A model generated the notes under the pieces. That model did no database searches, was not told the origin of the DNA, and saw only the letters and a program-made list of their open reading frames with translations. The position numbers and the translations under genes were made by a program. This document shows positions 52,201 through 60,016 of a stretch of DNA of 64,000 bases, piece by piece. Origin of the DNA: Altibacter lentus. GTDB lineage: Bacteria; Bacteroidota; Bacteroidia; Flavobacteriales; Flavobacteriaceae. Within the stretch, counting starts at the first letter, position 1; every line of letters begins with the position of its first letter. Location of the stretch: assembly GCF_000746845.1 (NCBI RefSeq), contig NZ_KN050846.1, positions 2,434,963 through 2,498,962 of the forward strand, read 5' to 3'.

Positions 52201-52480
52201 TGGCGGCCTTCTCAATTGCCTTTTGCGAATCACCATCAGATAAGGAGGGGCTTCCCATTAGGGGAATGTAAGCGATTAATGTATCGTAATTTTTTTGAGT
52301 GATAAAGGCTTCAATATCTTTGGCAAGTTGAGTTTTGGCCTCTGTAATTTTGTTTTCTGAGATGAGTGTCTCTATATAATCAGGCCCGGAAGTCCCCACA
52401 TCTTGACCATGACCCATGATCACACAAAGGATAAATAGCAAAGCCGCTAATTGGATTTTACGAACAGCTATTACATTCAT
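49220..52480 (-). CDS. CHAT-domain protease with TPR repeats, membrane-anchored
   Basis: 1086 residues. Signal peptide (LAALLFILCVIMGHG), then about ten TPR-like helix pairs (about 60-480), a helical linker and a CHAT caspase-like domain (about 750-1040). The catalytic dyad is present: His in KVIHIGTHAESNN (about 903) and Cys in AILTACETGKP (about 953), followed by AGSESILTSLWK. A C-terminal helix (WYWAIAIFILCVILFLFLI) anchors it, placing the TPR and CHAT parts in the periplasm. It lies three bases after the TPR membrane protein gene, in an operon with an ECF sigma factor. The protease target is unknown. Confidence 0.93.
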   Translation of the reverse strand: MNVIAVRKIQLAALLFILCVIMGHGQDVGTSGPDYIETLISENKITEAKTQLAKDIEAFITQKNYDTLIAYIPLMGSPSLSDGDSQKAIEKAATLAQKVIGSSNNTVAAKAILQISNLYYTSRQIDMALKTSMEALEYATRSRTDDSVLLSRIHYNIGTNYLNLGNAGEAKKYLLESKRLIMSIPGRNLQEKHNIFNSMGRYYANITQLDSSTYYYKNALFTLDKMDSTEVNRDYWKALVNNNISLNLQNTGNTQEAMEYVKKAILNYQKFIAVSKDESKKIRARQFRLSTIDNLGTFYHGLGEYNRAVEILTYSYREKLKLFDDDDPNVVFSLAILSHGHLSAKNYEQAGLYADMALTVIEQNPANYTLLHSYTLGLRASIYEATMDWDNARSMYQKSEALYMRDFDGNYSKDYLENLKTMSLFYTKTGDAEKGLQLATTGYEFTKRKAFQNDLIHFHHIQNMADVHFGLKNFDRSLKYSKEALSFFDSKDFTSRSLADSIQIEFIKPRTLLVNAQSHYQLQPNKTESFLKDLLLQIETGLSILERRKTLIKTPEDLEILMDDNNELFNFAKQLRLDLFHLTNKEQYLDDLIRIHESSIYNRIRARLNIRNNLAFSKIPADIIQREHTLKKAMSVALSPTENASFNTFFEASSAWEVFLDSLKSDYPKYYKMRYATIEEELGNLQQNIPNNATVVRYFFIEENLYAFVVSSSEKNLYALDFHTVKDYIPQLIHNDFNVNKISTKLHELYQQLWDPFAKTITTKKIIIIPDRELFNLSFELLTPTPIHAFSDLATNSLLSKHSISYNFSLLTQNQYNTKINVYSKNFVAFAPEFSEKMKNDYKIAVTDSVSLDQNYLTLLPQPFSIDVAKNYSRIFDGSLFLNEKASKHFFTKNAKEHKVIHIGTHAESNNVSPELSRLIFAKNLSEENPNDNFLYTYEIYNQDLSSQLAILTACETGKPTYQAGEGMISLAHAFTYAGSESILTSLWKIDEKSSAEIVSYFYDNLAKGMPKDEALQQAKLHYLASAKGREIAPQYWAGLVLMGDTLPLELETGMPWWYWAIAIFILCVILFLFLIRRKTSSLSSR

Positions 52481-52483
52481 CCT

Positions 52484-53239
52484 TTATTCTTTTAAATCCT
52501 GCAACAATTCATTATTTCTTTGCGAAGGATTTTCTTTGAGTAATCGCTTAGCTTTATCTGGCTCGTTTTTTTTAATATGTGCCAATGCACGATAGTAAAT
52601 GGCATCCTCCATAAAAATGCTTTGCCGACTTGTCTCCAATTTCCTTAAAAAGGAAAGCGCTTTCTCACCATTTCCTTCAGCTAGATACGCTACTCCCAAA
52701 TAAAAATTTAGGGTGTCGTTCTCAGTTGTGTCATCTAATTGTTGTTCCCATTTTCCTATCGCAATGTCGTATTCTCCTCTTTTATAATTTACCATGGCAT
52801 CAAAAAAAGGATAATTATTTTGAGTACTCATGGTGGTTGGTAAACCGGGGTCGGGAACAAAATGTTTTGCAAAAAGCTTTTCTGAAGGAGAAGGCATCGT
52901 CATAAAGTAGAATACTCCAAAGATCACCAATAGGCATGCAGCTAGGGCATAAAGCGGTAGTTTTGAAGTAGTATTGCGGCGCTCAATAATCTCGGGAGTG
53001 TGAAGTGTCTTAGAATGGGTGCCTTCCATAGTCTCGTGGAAACGATCAAGCTTTGTTTTTAATGCGCTGGTTTCTACGGTTTCTATAAGAAGGCTGATCT
53101 CATTCACCTTGACTTGAAGCGAAGGATCGGTAGTAAGTCGTTCTTGAAACTGTAATCTTTCCTTAGCTGTCATGGAATGGGTTAAATACCCTTCAATGAT
53201 TTCTAATTCCTGTTGTGAAAATGTAGGCTTTGTACTCAC
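52484..53239 (-). CDS. Single-pass TPR protein, anti-sigma-like
   Basis: 251 residues from a GTG start ten bases after the sigma factor gene. The N-terminal cytoplasmic part (FSQQELEIIEGYLTHSMTAK) resembles zinc-less anti-sigma regions. One membrane helix follows (YALAACLLVIFGVFYFMTM, about 98-116). The periplasmic part has TPR-like repeats (NYKRGEYDIAIGKWEQQLDD, FYLGVAYLAEGNGEKALSFL, ALAHIKKNEPDKAKRLLKEN). It probably links the sigma factor inside the cell to the CHAT/TPR protein outside. Confidence 0.8.
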   Translation of the reverse strand: MSTKPTFSQQELEIIEGYLTHSMTAKERLQFQERLTTDPSLQVKVNEISLLIETVETSALKTKLDRFHETMEGTHSKTLHTPEIIERRNTTSKLPLYALAACLLVIFGVFYFMTMPSPSEKLFAKHFVPDPGLPTTMSTQNNYPFFDAMVNYKRGEYDIAIGKWEQQLDDTTENDTLNFYLGVAYLAEGNGEKALSFLRKLETSRQSIFMEDAIYYRALAHIKKNEPDKAKRLLKENPSQRNNELLQDLKE

Positions 53240-53249
53240 TGTCTATTGT

Positions 53250-53828
53250 TTATTTGGGAGAAAGCACCAGTGTTCGCAGTTTTTGCATACACCGATATTT
53301 TTTGTTCCTGGCCGAAGCCTCGTCAATTTGAAGAAATAGTGCTATTTCTCGCAAAGATTTTTTTTCATAATAAAATTGTTGTAGCAGCTCTTTGCAGGGT
53401 TCGCCTATTGTATTGAAAGACATCATTACATTTCGAAACGCTAAGTCCTCTTGCTCCTCTAAGGGATGTGAAACACCATCCGTTTCTTCCTGCGGAGCCG
53501 TATGGAGTGATTGTAAGGCGACGGTCTTCTTATAGCGACCGGAGCGTAAAACATCCAACCACTTATTCTTAGCTATCTTGTATAAATAGCCTTGAATTGC
53601 TGTTTCATTTTGAGGTGTGAAGCTATCGTTTCTTATATTTTTCCAAACTGTGATAAACGCTTCTTGATAAATATCTTTAGCATAGGGCATCGTGCCGTTG
53701 TTTTTGAGGATAAAGAGTTCTACTTTTTTAAAATTTTCTTGATACAACCTATTGAGAACAAGTTCATTATTGTTCTTTATGGCTTCTGTGAGCGCAAGCT
53801 GTTCTTGTATTCGTATTCTTTCCCCCAT
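53250..53828 (-). CDS. ECF-type RNA polymerase sigma factor
   Basis: 192 residues, normal ECF length. Sigma-2 region with YAKDIYQEAFITVWKNIRND (about 64-83) and YLYKIAKNKWLDVLRSGRYK (about 105-124). A sigma-4 helix-turn-helix follows in KELLQQFYYEKKSLREIALF and ASARNKKYRCMQKLRTL. First gene of the operon with the TPR membrane protein and the CHAT protease, a grouping seen in other Bacteroidota. Likely controls this operon and unknown stress genes. Confidence 0.92.
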   Translation of the reverse strand: MGERIRIQEQLALTEAIKNNNELVLNRLYQENFKKVELFILKNNGTMPYAKDIYQEAFITVWKNIRNDSFTPQNETAIQGYLYKIAKNKWLDVLRSGRYKKTVALQSLHTAPQEETDGVSHPLEEQEDLAFRNVMMSFNTIGEPCKELLQQFYYEKKSLREIALFLQIDEASARNKKYRCMQKLRTLVLSPK

Positions 53829-53859
53829 CTTTTGAAGATAAAGGAAAGGTAATAATTTT

Positions 53860-55023
53860 TTATTGTTCTACATCAAACTTCGTCCATTCGGTGCTATTTA
53901 TTTTATTATCAATTCGCGGATCGTAAAGAGAATTATTCGTGCCAATATATTCACCCCGATTGTTCACCCAATAGTGATTCGTACCCGAAGGAACGGTATA
54001 ATGCTCGCCCGTAGCGTGGTTGCCAATTAGTGTATTTTCCGCAATCATATTAACCGTTTTCGAATGCCCATCACTGTTGATATTACTACGATTTAGAAAA
54101 CCTGCATGACTAATATCCGAAATCTCACTATAAATAGTACCCACAGAACGGCTTGTATTACCTTGAGCCGCAATCATACTCATACGCTGTTTATGAGCTG
54201 CTTCACTTTTCATTATTTGTTCTCTGTAAAAGGCGTCATTCCTTTTAAAATTTGCAGCTAATTGACCGTTTTTAAATTGTTGCCACTGAGGGTTGAGTTC
54301 GGTGTTGGAGACACCGTAGATGTATGCATCTTTTGCTTCACTGAAGTAAGCGTGCGAAGCTTCTAAGTGGGTCGTGCTGATAGACCAGATAATGCCATCG
54401 TTGTTTTGTGTAAATGTTTGTAAGGCAAGGATGAAAATGCTCAGGCCATTAGAGCCTTGGTATTCACTGCCAATGGCATAATACGTCCTTTGACTGTTGG
54501 TTTGAGGCATCCCCTGTGAAAATCTATTCCAAAACCCTACAACACCCGGAAGTGAATAGCTTGTAACAAAAGTATACCCCCGCCCTTCCATAGCCGGTTT
54601 AATTTGATGCGTTACTATGTCTTCTAAAGACATTGGTTGCGACACTTGCTTGCCCATCTGCATTGCTGTCTGGTTCGTGAACGAATCATTCGAATAGAAA
54701 TATTCATAACGTTCTGTTTTGTAAATTTTCAATTGACTTGGGCCACGATAGGGAAGGGACGCATTTGGAGTTTCATCCATGGTCCAGTTGGAAGGCAGTG
54801 GTGTTTTAGCCATGACCATCCCATTCTCTGCATCTTTTATGTAAAAGAATTTTTTGCCATCATTTTTCTGTTCCGAAGCTTTTTGCATGGCTGTTTCACG
54901 GGATAAGAGGGTTGAATCTATTTCGTCTTTATAGGGAGTCTCGTCTTTGCTGTTTCCCAGCAGGCAGGAAGAACAGAGAGCCAAGAGTCCAAAAAGCGCT
55001 AAAAAATAAAATGTCGTTTTCAT
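53860..55023 (-). CDS. Uncharacterised lipoprotein
   Basis: 387 residues with a lipoprotein-like signal (FGLLALCSSC). No family recognised. Visible features: a KIYKTERYEYFYSNDSFTNQ strand region, a QKASEQKNDGKKFFY linker, and a C-terminal half with several Gly/Asn-rich beta segments including HYWVNNRGEYIGTNNSLYDP, reminiscent of repeated surface-protein strands. It lies 31 bases upstream of the sigma factor gene in the same direction and may share its regulation. Confidence 0.7.
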   Translation of the reverse strand: MKTTFYFLALFGLLALCSSCLLGNSKDETPYKDEIDSTLLSRETAMQKASEQKNDGKKFFYIKDAENGMVMAKTPLPSNWTMDETPNASLPYRGPSQLKIYKTERYEYFYSNDSFTNQTAMQMGKQVSQPMSLEDIVTHQIKPAMEGRGYTFVTSYSLPGVVGFWNRFSQGMPQTNSQRTYYAIGSEYQGSNGLSIFILALQTFTQNNDGIIWSISTTHLEASHAYFSEAKDAYIYGVSNTELNPQWQQFKNGQLAANFKRNDAFYREQIMKSEAAHKQRMSMIAAQGNTSRSVGTIYSEISDISHAGFLNRSNINSDGHSKTVNMIAENTLIGNHATGEHYTVPSGTNHYWVNNRGEYIGTNNSLYDPRIDNKINSTEWTKFDVEQ

Positions 55024-55170
55024 TTTTTTATGGGTATGTGTTTATCCTTACATCGCAAATGTTTTAATATGTCATCATATAACATTTCTATTTTCTTTGT
55101 ACATTTCTTAGTAATCAAAACAGAAGGCAGTGATCATATCTCACCGCCCGTTGAAAAAAATACCTTAGAA

Positions 55171-55692
55171 ATGAAGTATATCGCATTCTTGCGAGGCATT
55201 AACGTAGGCGGACACAGAAAAATTCTCATGGCCGACCTGCGAATGTTGTTTGAGTCTTTGGGCTACAGTCAAGTAAGTACCTATATTCAAAGTGGTAATG
55301 TTTTGTTTGCTTCGGAACGTGAGTCTGGTCATGCTGAGAACATTTCAAAAGCAATACAGGAAAAATACGGATGGGAGGTTCCGGTAATAGTAAAAACCAC
55401 CGAAGCATTGCGAACCATTCTTGAAGCATGCCCTTTTTCTGAAGCCCACAAAGGAATGAGCTACTTTATTCTGCTGGACAGCAAACCCCAACAAGTAGAT
55501 ATTGGAAAGACACAAGCAATCTCATATCCCAAGGAAACGTTTGTAATAACCGATACATGTGTATACTATGTTGCCGAAAACGGTTATAGGAACGCCAAAT
55601 GCGATTCGAATTTCTTTGAACGAAAATTAAAAGTTATTGCCACTGCCCGAAATCATCGAACAGTGGCAAAACTACTTACTTTGGCTAGTTAG
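55171..55692 (+). CDS. DUF1697 domain protein
   Basis: The start was set to the ATG at 55171, which gives the family's standard N-terminus MKYIAFLRGINVGGHRKILM. 173 residues, full length for DUF1697. Further landmarks: LFESLGYSQVSTYIQSGNVL and a FFERKLKVIATARNHRTVAK ending typical of the family. The function of DUF1697 is not known; members are cytoplasmic. Its stop overlaps that of the convergent T9SS gene by four bases. Confidence 0.88.
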   Translation: MKYIAFLRGINVGGHRKILMADLRMLFESLGYSQVSTYIQSGNVLFASERESGHAENISKAIQEKYGWEVPVIVKTTEALRTILEACPFSEAHKGMSYFILLDSKPQQVDIGKTQAISYPKETFVITDTCVYYVAENGYRNAKCDSNFFERKLKVIATARNHRTVAKLLTLAS

Positions 55693-57308
55693 TATTTGAG
55701 AACTTTAATTGTTTCTGAAAGCCCTTCGGAAGAAGTCATGGTTACAAAATAGAGTCCGCCACTTCCGGGTATCGTAAGGTTTGCTGTTTGCACATGCTTG
55801 AACTGTTGTATATCTATAATTTGACCTACACTGTTAATAATAGTTACGATCACTTCCGAAGCAATATTCCCTAAATTCAAAGAAATAGTTCCTGAAGTCG
55901 GATTTGGGAACGCAAGCACCTTTGAGCCGCTCTCATTTTCAGATATTCCAAGAATGGACGGGGAGGTCTTAAACACCCAGTAGTCATCCAGGCCTTCACT
56001 GTTGTCAGCTTTATCTCCCGAAATGTTCGAATCTGAAGTGCAGGCCATGACAAAATCACCGCTTCCCAGTTCCACAAGGTAAGGCCCGGACTCGTCATTA
56101 CTTCCTCCAATTGAATTTTGCGAGGCCAAGGCACCGGCCCCTGTGATCTTAATCAGCCAGAAGTCGTACCCCCCGTTAGAAGCTTCGGTCTTATCACCGG
56201 AGATATTGCTGTTACTCCACCCTGAAACCATGATATTTCCGTCCTGAAGTTCTTTGACATCACGGGGATAGTCGATTCCGCTTCCGCCAATGGTATTTTG
56301 CCATAAGATCGTTCCTGTATTGTTGATCTTCAGTATCCAATAATCGTAATCACCTTGTGAATTTTCGGTCTTGTCACCGGAGATATTCGATTTTGAATAA
56401 CCTGCCAGTATGTACCCGCCATCTGCAGTAGCCGTCATATCACGGAACACATCGCTGTCGTTACCGCCAATGGTGTTTTGCCACAGTATGTTGCCGCTTA
56501 CATCTAATTTAACGATCCAGTAATCATTTCCGCCTTGGCTGGGTTCTGTTTTATCTCCTGAAACCGGCGAATTTGAAAAACCACCTAGTAAGTATCCGCC
56601 ATCTGTTGTTTGCAACACTGCCTGTGGTCGTTCGACCATGCTTCCGCCAATACTGTTCTGCCAGACAATAGCACCGGTACTGTTCAATTTTAGAGCCCAA
56701 TAATCTCTTTGTCCGTTAGAAGGATCTGTTTTGTCGCCGGTCACACCGCTATCCGAATAACCACCTACAAAATAGCCGCCATCCGAAGTCTCAATGACAT
56801 AGGTATCGAAATCGGGCATGGCACCGCCGTAGGTCTTCTGCCAAGAAATAGCACCGTTATTGTCCAATTTTAAGATCCAATAATCCAACCCGCCCCGTGA
56901 ATTTTCGGTTTTATCACCGGAAATGTTCGAGTCGGAACCGGCACCTAAAATATAGCCACCATCCGAGGTTTGTTGAATGGACAGCAGATAATCGTCTCCA
57001 CTGCCTCCAATGGTATTTTGCCATGTGATCGAGCCCGAGGCATCGATCTTAACGATCCAGATATCGAGGGCGCCGTTGGAATTTTCGGTCTTATCGCCGG
57101 AAATGTTTGAATCGGAGTAGCCGCCCATGATATAACCGCCATCGGTCGTAGCTTCAAAAGCAGTCATAAAATCTCCGCTGCTGCCTCCTATGGTGTTTTG
57201 CCATTGTATGGCCGGGTCTTGTGCTTGTATTACAAAAACCCATAAAAGCACTGCAAGTAAAATAATTGTGTTTCTCATTTTTTTCATTTTAATGGTTGTA
57301 GTATTCAT
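55689..57308 (-). CDS. T9SS-secreted repeat protein
   Basis: 539 residues. Signal peptide within MKKMRNTIILLAVLLWVFVI; a start at the internal ATG (57287) is equally possible. About eight tandem repeats of roughly 53 residues, each built as WQNTIGG-SxxD-x-TxDGGYIxGGYSDSNISGDKTENS-x-DYWIxKL, forming a beta-propeller-like or solenoid surface domain. It ends with a type A T9SS sorting domain (VLAFPNPTSGTISLNLG ... ETIKVLKY). Exported and possibly attached outside the cell; ligand unknown. Confidence 0.9.
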   Translation of the reverse strand: MNTTTIKMKKMRNTIILLAVLLWVFVIQAQDPAIQWQNTIGGSSGDFMTAFEATTDGGYIMGGYSDSNISGDKTENSNGALDIWIVKIDASGSITWQNTIGGSGDDYLLSIQQTSDGGYILGAGSDSNISGDKTENSRGGLDYWILKLDNNGAISWQKTYGGAMPDFDTYVIETSDGGYFVGGYSDSGVTGDKTDPSNGQRDYWALKLNSTGAIVWQNSIGGSMVERPQAVLQTTDGGYLLGGFSNSPVSGDKTEPSQGGNDYWIVKLDVSGNILWQNTIGGNDSDVFRDMTATADGGYILAGYSKSNISGDKTENSQGDYDYWILKINNTGTILWQNTIGGSGIDYPRDVKELQDGNIMVSGWSNSNISGDKTEASNGGYDFWLIKITGAGALASQNSIGGSNDESGPYLVELGSGDFVMACTSDSNISGDKADNSEGLDDYWVFKTSPSILGISENESGSKVLAFPNPTSGTISLNLGNIASEVIVTIINSVGQIIDIQQFKHVQTANLTIPGSGGLYFVTMTSSEGLSETIKVLKY

Positions 57309-57334
57309 ATATTCAATGAAATTTTATGGAAAGG

Positions 57335-59896
57335 TCATTCCTTATCAAGTAATTCCGAAGAAAATTTCCTTTCATCCAATTCCATGTTCTTCAATAGTGA
57401 ATAGATATTACGTAGCTCTTGTTTTAGGAGCTCATTATCTGTCTCAAGTTTTTCGATCTTGGTATTTAACGCTTTTATACTTTGAACAAAAACAGGATCA
57501 TAATCTCCGTAAGCCGTTTGATAAAACCCTTGATTGTCCATAGATACTTTCTCTGGAAAGACTTCCATTAGTTCTTGGGCAATGAAGCCATATTGAATTC
57601 CGTCTGGCCTGTGGTAGCCTGTAACGTCATCACTCCATTGATAAGTAACACCTCTCAGCAATAGTATTTTTTCAAGTGCGTTTTCTTCTGATATAGTTTC
57701 AATATTGGTTTTAAGTCTTCTGTCACTATTTCCAAGCCAGGAACCTGCCGTAGTTTTTGAAGCATCGCCTTCCACTTCCAAAATATTGGTGGTAGGGATC
57801 CGGGAGATTCCCATTCTTCCATTTTTCAGAATGTTGAGGGCATTATTGGTCGAACTGTTGGCGACTACCAATAGTCGGTCTGTGCCAATGTTTGTAGTTG
57901 TACTGCTGGGGGTATAAGATGCACTACCATAACCGAGAACGGTTTCATGAAAAGAATAGGCAATAACATTATCTCCTATAGCAATAGCCTTATTGCCATT
58001 GGCTGCTGTGTCATTGCCAATAGAAATAGTGTTTTCTCCTGAGGCAACACCTCCCTGCAGTGCGATTGCGTTTTGGCCCGAAGCCGTCGCATTGATACCT
58101 GCAAAGCTGTTTGCTCCAGAGGCTGTTCCCTCAGAGAATGCCACGGCATCGCTCCCCGAGGCGGTTGCGGTACTTCCGAAGGCAAAACTTCTTACCCCTG
58201 AAGCTATATTTTCATAGCCTATGGCCGTTCCATCATTGTTAGTCACCTGATTTCCTTTCCCCAATGCAAGTCCGTTATCGGCGCCTGTATCGACAACACT
58301 TCCATTACCGATTGCGTAAGAATTCTCGCCATTGGCTTCTGTGTTAGGTCCGATAGAAAGACTGTTCAGTTCTGAAGCTACTCCTCCCTGCAGGGCAATT
58401 GAGTTTTGGCCTGAAGCTGTAGCAAGGATACCCGCGAGGCTGCTTCCTCCCGATGCTGTTCCTTCAGAAAAGGCTACGGCATCACTTCCTGACGCTGTGG
58501 CTGTACTTCCAAAGGCAAAACTTCTTACCCCTGAAGCTATATTTTCATAACCTATGGCCGTTCCATCATTGTTAGTCACCTGATTTCCTTTCCCCAATGC
58601 AAGTCCGTTATCGGCGCCTGTATCGACAACACTTCCATTACCGATTGCGTAAGAATTCTCGCCATTGGCTTCTGTGTTAGGTCCGATAGAAAGACTGTTC
58701 AATTCCGAAGCTACTCCTCCCTGCAGTGCGATTGCGTTTTGACCCGAAGCTGTAGCAAAGATGCCTGCGAAGCTGCTTCCTCCGGATGCTGTTCCTTCAG
58801 AAAAGGCTACGGCATCACTTCCTGACGCTGTGGCTGTACTTCCAAAGGCAAAACTTCTTACCCCTGAAGCTATATTTTCGTATCCTATGGCTGTACCGTC
58901 CTGATTGGTCACACTATTGCCTTTTCCTAAAGCCAGTCCGTTAAAGGCGCCTGTATCGACAACACTTCCATTACCGATTGCGTAAGAATTCTCACCATTG
59001 GCTTCTGTGTTAGGTCCGATAGAAAGACTGTTCAATTCTGAAGCTACTCCTCCCTGCAGTGCGATTGCGTTTTGACCCGAAGCTGTAGCAAAGATGCCTG
59101 CGAAGCTGCTTCCTCCGGATGCTGTTCCTTCAGAAAAGGCTACGGCATCACTTCCTGACGCTGTGGCTGTACTTCCAAAGGCAAAACTTCTTACCCCCGA
59201 AGCTATATTTTCGTATCCTATGGCTGTACCGTCCTGATTTGAGACATAGTTTCCATTCCCTATTGATATAGCATTGTCCGCTCCGGTATCTATAGTGCTA
59301 CCATTTCCCAAAGCAAAGGCATTGTTGGCATTTGTTTGGGTATTGTTTCCTATGGAAAGGCTGTTTTCTCCCGCGGCAACACCCCCCTGCATTGCAATTG
59401 CATTTAAACCTGAAGCCGTTGAAAAGACTCCCAAAGCTATCGAACCACTACCTACATTTACATCATCCCATTCTGTTCCAAAAGCTTCGCCTGCGCGGAA
59501 CGCACCTTTGCTTTTATCAAAATAGAATTTTGAGCCGCTACCAGTGAGATCGGTATCGCCAAAGACGAAATCGTCGGATCCCACATTGGTTGTGTTTTGT
59601 ACCATTCCGGAGACACTTTGGAATTCTCCATTGCCCCCCGTGGATAAATTGGCCCATACCGAACCATCAAAAAACCAAAACCCGGCGGTATTGTCGATTT
59701 GATAGACCAGCAATCCCGTAGCAGGTGAGGAGATTGCCGTTCGCTGGGCTTCGGTCATCCTGGGTACCAATACTCCTGTTGTAGTGCTGGTAATGTCCAA
59801 TGCTGCTGATGCATTGGGGGTGGTGGTTCCAATTCCCACTTGGGAAAAAGCAACGGCGGAGAAGAGAATAAGAATAAATAGTGGCGTGCTTTTCAT
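57335..59896 (-). CDS. Hep/Hag-repeat fibre protein with S74 autochaperone
   Basis: 853 residues from the ATG at 59896 (the longer frame begins at TTG). Signal peptide MKSTPLFILILFSAVAFSQ, an N-terminal FWFFDGSVW domain, then YadA-head-like (Hep_Hag) repeats such as SYAIGNGSVVDTG and AIALQGGVAS. Four 111-residue units are almost identical (333-bp DNA period). A C-terminal S74 peptidase domain follows with the Ser-Lys dyad context SDRRLKTNIE (about 724) and a coiled-coil end. S74 domains trimerise fibres and then cut themselves off. Likely a trimeric surface fibre; shares its first 70 residues with the 60017 protein. Confidence 0.9.
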   Translation of the reverse strand: MKSTPLFILILFSAVAFSQVGIGTTTPNASAALDITSTTTGVLVPRMTEAQRTAISSPATGLLVYQIDNTAGFWFFDGSVWANLSTGGNGEFQSVSGMVQNTTNVGSDDFVFGDTDLTGSGSKFYFDKSKGAFRAGEAFGTEWDDVNVGSGSIALGVFSTASGLNAIAMQGGVAAGENSLSIGNNTQTNANNAFALGNGSTIDTGADNAISIGNGNYVSNQDGTAIGYENIASGVRSFAFGSTATASGSDAVAFSEGTASGGSSFAGIFATASGQNAIALQGGVASELNSLSIGPNTEANGENSYAIGNGSVVDTGAFNGLALGKGNSVTNQDGTAIGYENIASGVRSFAFGSTATASGSDAVAFSEGTASGGSSFAGIFATASGQNAIALQGGVASELNSLSIGPNTEANGENSYAIGNGSVVDTGADNGLALGKGNQVTNNDGTAIGYENIASGVRSFAFGSTATASGSDAVAFSEGTASGGSSLAGILATASGQNSIALQGGVASELNSLSIGPNTEANGENSYAIGNGSVVDTGADNGLALGKGNQVTNNDGTAIGYENIASGVRSFAFGSTATASGSDAVAFSEGTASGANSFAGINATASGQNAIALQGGVASGENTISIGNDTAANGNKAIAIGDNVIAYSFHETVLGYGSASYTPSSTTTNIGTDRLLVVANSSTNNALNILKNGRMGISRIPTTNILEVEGDASKTTAGSWLGNSDRRLKTNIETISEENALEKILLLRGVTYQWSDDVTGYHRPDGIQYGFIAQELMEVFPEKVSMDNQGFYQTAYGDYDPVFVQSIKALNTKIEKLETDNELLKQELRNIYSLLKNMELDERKFSSELLDKE
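58100..59250 (-). repeat. Tandem 333-bp repeats
   Basis: A 333-bp period is exact between four copies (CTTCTTACCC at 58188, 58521, 58854 and 59187 on the plus strand), encoding four near-identical 111-residue units. The end positions given are approximate. Very high nucleotide identity suggests recent expansion or gene conversion. Confidence 0.85.
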
Positions 59897-59979
59897 AATC
59901 AATAATTTTTAGGTTACAAAAAGCATAAGTAGGCTTAAGGATAAGTTTCGGTCTTAGATTTTGGGCAAAATCGGGTGTT
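59664..59979. repeat. 316-bp direct repeat, copy 1
   Basis: Identical to 61533-61848 (offset 1869) over 316 bases by direct comparison. Covers the first ~78 codons of the fibre gene and 80 bases upstream. Confidence 0.92.
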
Positions 59980-60016
59980 TATAGAAACATTTTAACATTG
60001 TTATCATTAAGTGGGA

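Noticed and set aside
58100-59250. CRISPR or satellite array
   Set aside because: The repeats are 333 bp, contiguous and coding in frame, so they are protein repeats.
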